Notes under the pieces: generated by a model
Databases searched by the model: none
Told to the model about the DNA's origin: nothing
Seen by the model: only the letters and a program-made list of their open reading frames with translations
Assembly: GCA_016285645.1 (NCBI GenBank)
Contig: JAEERC010000038.1
Location: 1-64,000 of the forward strand
Source of the DNA: Clostridiaceae bacterium
GTDB lineage: Bacteria > Bacillota > Clostridia > Oscillospirales > Acutalibacteraceae
Direction: 5' to 3'
Length of the DNA stretch: 64,000 bases
Shown here: positions 61,025-64,000 of the stretch, piece after piece
Numbering within the stretch: the first letter of the stretch is position 1
Layout: every line of letters starts with the position of its first letter
Program-made: the position numbers and the translations under genes

Positions 61025-62881
61025 TTATTTTTTTCTGAATTGCTGTTTCATGCGCAGTTCCTTTGAAAGAATGCGTTTTCTCAGTCTCAGATGGTTGGGC
61101 GTTACCTCGAGCAGTTCGTCGTCCTTTATGAACTCCATACACTGCTCTAAGCTCATTGTTGAGGGGGGCACGAGCCGCAGCGCCTCGTCAGAGCCGGACG
61201 CCCTGGTGTTGGTGAGGTGCTTTGCCTTGCAGACATTGCATACAATATCCTCGTTTTTGGCGCACTCGCCCACTATCATACCCTCATAGACCTCAACGCC
61301 GGGGCCGATGAAAAGGCGGCCTCTGTCCTGAGTGTTGAAAAGGCCGTAGCCCGTGGATGTTCCGCTTTCGTGAACAACTATCGAACCGCGCTCGCGGGTC
61401 TGTATATCGCCCTTGTATTCCTCGTAGCCGTCAAAAATCTGGTTCATTATGCCGTTGCCGTTGGTGTCGGTCATAAACTCGGGACGGTAGCCGATAAGCC
61501 CCCTTGAAGGGATGCGGAACTCGAGGTGGGTGGTGCCGCCCTCGGTTGAGTTCATATCGCGCAGCTCCGCTTTTCTTGAGCCGAGTTTTTCAATAACCGC
61601 GCCCACATACTGGTCGGGCACTTCCACAACAAGCTGCTCAATCGGCTCAAGCAGTTCGCCGTTTTCGCCCTTTTTGTAGATTACCTCGGGGCGTGAAACC
61701 GCGAATTCGTAGCCCTGGCGGCGCATTGTCTCAATGAGTATTGAAAGGTGCAGCTCGCCCCTGCCGGAGACCTTGAACGTGTCGGTGGAATCCGTCTCCT
61801 CCACGCGCATGCTCACATTCGTTTCAACCTCCTTGAAAAGGCGGTCGCGTATGTTGCGCGAGGTGACGTATTTGCCGTCCTGCCCGGCGAACGGGCTGTC
61901 GTTTACGATGAAATTCATTGAAAGGGTCGGCTCGTCAATCTTTATGAACGGGAGCGCCTCAACGCAGTTCGGGTCGCAGATTGTTTCGCCGATATAGAGC
62001 CCCTCAATACCTGAAATGCAGACTATATCGCCCGCCGACGCCTCTTCGCACTCCGTTCTTTTAAGCCCCTCAAACTGGTAAAGATTGGCTATTCTTACAT
62101 TCTGCGTTGAGCCGTCCGCCTTGCAGAGGGTAACATTTTCGCCCTTGCGGATGTGGCCTCTCTCCACTCTGCCCACGCCGATTCTTTTGATGAAATCGTC
62201 ATATTCGAGCGAGGAGATGAGAAGCTGAAGCGGACCGTCCGGATTGTTCGCGGGCGGGTCGATATATTTGAGTATGGCGTCAAAGAGCGGTCTCATCGTG
62301 CCCTTCGCGCCGATTGTTTTGTTGTCAAGAGTGTAGCCGTCCGCCTCGGGGTCGTCGGAGGCGTAGCCCTCCTTGGCGGAGGCGTAAATGACGGGGAACT
62401 CGAGCTGGTCCTCGTCCGCTCCGAGGTCTATGAAAAGGTCGAGAACCTCGTCAACAACCTCATTCGGGCGGGCGTTCGGGCGGTCAATCTTATTGATGAC
62501 AACAAGCACCTTCTTCTTGAGACCCAGCGCCTTTTTAAGGACGAATCTGGTCTGGGGCATACAGCCCTCAAAGGCGTCAACAAGCAGAAGCACGCCGTCA
62601 ACCATCATAAGAATACGCTCCACCTCGCCGCCGAAATCGGCGTGACCGGGCGTGTCGACAATGTTGATTTTTGTGTTCTGATAGTGTATGGATGTGTTTT
62701 TTGAGAGGATTGTAATTCCTCTTTCGCGTTCAAGGTCGTTGGAATCCATAACGCGTTCCGCCACCTGCTCGTTTTCGCGGAAGGTGCCGCTCTGCTTTAA
62801 CATTTCGTCAACAAGAGTGGTCTTGCCGTGGTCAACGTGGGCTATGATGGCAATATTTCTGAGTTGTTTTTCTTCGGACAT
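61025..62881 (-). CDS. typA: Translational GTPase TypA/BipA
   Basis: A 618-residue ribosome-associated GTPase involved in ribosome assembly and stress or cold adaptation. G motifs are AHVDHGKTT, the RGITI switch, [14 protein letters not shown] and NKIDRP. Domains II and III and the BipA-specific C-terminus ([29 protein letters not shown]) follow. The frame includes GTG 62890, but the ATG at 62881 is correctly placed after AGGTG. Confidence 0.97.
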   Translation of the reverse strand: MSEEKQLRNIAIIAHVDHGKTTLVDEMLKQSGTFRENEQVAERVMDSNDLERERGITILSKNTSIHYQNTKINIVDTPGHADFGGEVERILMMVDGVLLLVDAFEGCMPQTRFVLKKALGLKKKVLVVINKIDRPNARPNEVVDEVLDLFIDLGADEDQLEFPVIYASAKEGYASDDPEADGYTLDNKTIGAKGTMRPLFDAILKYIDPPANNPDGPLQLLISSLEYDDFIKRIGVGRVERGHIRKGENVTLCKADGSTQNVRIANLYQFEGLKRTECEEASAGDIVCISGIEGLYIGETICDPNCVEALPFIKIDEPTLSMNFIVNDSPFAGQDGKYVTSRNIRDRLFKEVETNVSMRVEETDSTDTFKVSGRGELHLSILIETMRRQGYEFAVSRPEVIYKKGENGELLEPIEQLVVEVPDQYVGAVIEKLGSRKAELRDMNSTEGGTTHLEFRIPSRGLIGYRPEFMTDTNGNGIMNQIFDGYEEYKGDIQTRERGSIVVHESGTSTGYGLFNTQDRGRLFIGPGVEVYEGMIVGECAKNEDIVCNVCKAKHLTNTRASGSDEALRLVPPSTMSLEQCMEFIKDDELLEVTPNHLRLRKRILSKELRMKQQFRKK

Positions 62882-62923
62882 CGGAATCACCTGTTTGCTT
62901 GAGATTATTTATGTATTTTCGCT

Positions 62924-64000
62924 TTATTCTTCAACCGTAAAGCCTTCCGCTTCGCGCTTGGCTCTGAGGTCTTCAATCATTTTTTCTTTTTCTTTGCCCG
63001 AAATCTTGTAGAAGAACATCGGGATGGCGCACAGAAGCAGGCTCACGCCGGGGATAACCGACACAAGTGAGAACACCGCGAAGTTCTGCGCGTGGGTGAG
63101 GTCGAGGGCGGATTTAACCGCGGTCGCGGAATACATTTCGGTCGGGTCTATGTTGATAATCATATACATAACGATTATGCCGCAGGTTGAGAGGGCGGAG
63201 CCGATTTTGTTGACAAAGCCCTGTATCGCCGAGCCGAGGCCGTTGTCTCTGTAGCCGGTTTTGAGTTCGAGATAATCCAGACCGTCGCCTATGAGAGCGC
63301 CGGTGAGAACATTAATTACGCCGAGAGGAATGCTCGAGATGATGATGAAGGGAATGCAGGCGTAAAGATTGTTTGTAAACCAGCCGATAAGCGTTGTGAA
63401 CACGCTTGATGCGGCGCCCGCGAGGCAGGTGTATATGAGAAGTTTTTTGTAGTCAACCTTTTTCATAAGAGCGGGCATAAGCAGCGTTGCGCCGAACATA
63501 CCCACAATGGCGCAAATCTGGAACACCGTCTTTACAAGACCCACGCTGGCATCTATTGCCGCGACTCTTTCTGCGTAGGAGAGGGATTCGAGGGCAACGC
63601 CCTTGAATTCGCCCGTGGGAATGTAGAAAGCGTAGCGCGCAACATGAATCGCCGCCGCCTGCACCATATATCTGCCGCTTGAGAGCACGCCCATTATAAG
63701 CACAAGCACAAGGGGTTTGCAGGTGAAAACTCTTTTAAGAGCGCTCGCTTCGCCCTTCTGCCTTTTGTGAACGGGTGGAACGACTCTTTCCTTTATGTGG
63801 AAATAGGAGTTGATGTAGAACACCGAGCCGATTGCCACAACAAGCACGGCGATTATAAGATACTTCTTTTTGCTGTATTCAATGACATTGCTGCTGTCAA
63901 TGATTTTGGGAAGCACAAGACTCGCTATAAGGAAGAAAATTTCGGGGAACGCCGAGCCGACGCTGTTGATGATTTTGGTAAACGAGATTACCGAGCCTCT
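62924..64000 (-). CDS. GPH-type sugar:cation symporter, C-terminal part
   Basis: The frame runs without a stop to the window edge, so the N-terminus is missing; 358 codons are present. It belongs to the major facilitator superfamily, glycoside-pentoside-hexuronide branch: many hydrophobic spans, a central basic loop ([17 protein letters not shown]) and a late [17 protein letters not shown]. Such carriers import glycosides or hexuronides with Na+ or H+. The charged C-terminus ([18 protein letters not shown]) is cytoplasmic. It could feed the sugar genes elsewhere in the window. Confidence 0.88.
   Translation of the reverse strand, partial: RGSVISFTKIINSVGSAFPEIFFLIASLVLPKIIDSSNVIEYSKKKYLIIAVLVVAIGSVFYINSYFHIKERVVPPVHKRQKGEASALKRVFTCKPLVLVLIMGVLSSGRYMVQAAAIHVARYAFYIPTGEFKGVALESLSYAERVAAIDASVGLVKTVFQICAIVGMFGATLLMPALMKKVDYKKLLIYTCLAGAASSVFTTLIGWFTNNLYACIPFIIISSIPLGVINVLTGALIGDGLDYLELKTGYRDNGLGSAIQGFVNKIGSALSTCGIIVMYMIINIDPTEMYSATAVKSALDLTHAQNFAVFSLVSVIPGVSLLLCAIPMFFYKISGKEKEKMIEDLRAKREAEGFTVEE

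Overview
The window looks like chromosome of an anaerobic gut-type Firmicute, most likely a Clostridia/Oscillospirales relative. The evidence is PolC-type DNA polymerase III next to IspG, RseP, Dxr, CdsA and UppS, the [FeFe]-hydrogenase maturase HydF, DUF1846, the DUF5058/GGGtGRT cluster, strong AGGAGG-type ribosome sites, and many promoters close to TTGACA/TTGAAA-17-TATAAT. TTG starts are frequent (rluA-like, DUF5058, DUF1846, udg, pyrH). I saw no CRISPR array, prophage, transposase or rRNA. One tRNA (Thr, CGT) is present.

Layout. 1-2.1 kb: a long imperfect hairpin repeat at the window edge, a membrane-anchored unknown and a secreted cyclophilin. 2.1-8.3 kb: sugar catabolism on the minus strand (GH89 alpha-N-acetylglucosaminidase, SDR, Gfo/Idh oxidoreductase, and a TIM-barrel/Gfo-Idh fusion). 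8.4-11.1 kb: a polar amino-acid ABC transporter whose binding protein appears circularly permuted and whose ATPase carries a large insert. 11.1-15.4 kb: pseudouridine synthase, HAD phosphatase, ProX-like deacylase, AIM24 protein and a histidine phosphatase. 15.5-21.5 kb: GH30 and GH29 glycosidases, a patch of intergenic repeats, and secreted phosphoesterase and SGNH proteins. 21.7-26.0 kb: carAB. 26.1-29.5 kb: a poorly understood four-gene module (DUF5058, membrane partner, NifU-like scaffold, GGGtGRT protein). 29.5-37.6 kb: an alpha/beta hydrolase with a cysteine in the nucleophile elbow, MATE exporter, SDR plus lipoprotein, tRNA-Thr, and small secreted, zinc-ribbon and membrane proteins. 37.7-41.6 kb: serS-mrp, a GtrA-like protein and a lipoprotein. 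41.7-48.8 kb: DUF1846, hydF, a membrane-anchored GH141-like beta-helix protein and an M20 peptidase. 48.8-62.9 kb: a housekeeping run (polC, ispG, rseP, dxr, cdsA, uppS, frr, pyrH, udg, ribF, typA). The window ends inside a GPH-type sugar transporter gene.

How it fits together. The glycosidases (GH89, GH29, GH30, possible GH141), sugar dehydrogenases and GPH transporter suggest a forager on host mucin or plant side-chain glycans. The most unusual items are the permuted solute-binding protein, the DUF5058/NifU-like/GGGtGRT module, the TIM-barrel/Gfo-Idh fusion, a C-terminal domain shared by two otherwise unrelated exported proteins, an unlisted 42-residue membrane peptide gene with complete expression signals, and two genes whose best-spaced start position holds ACG.
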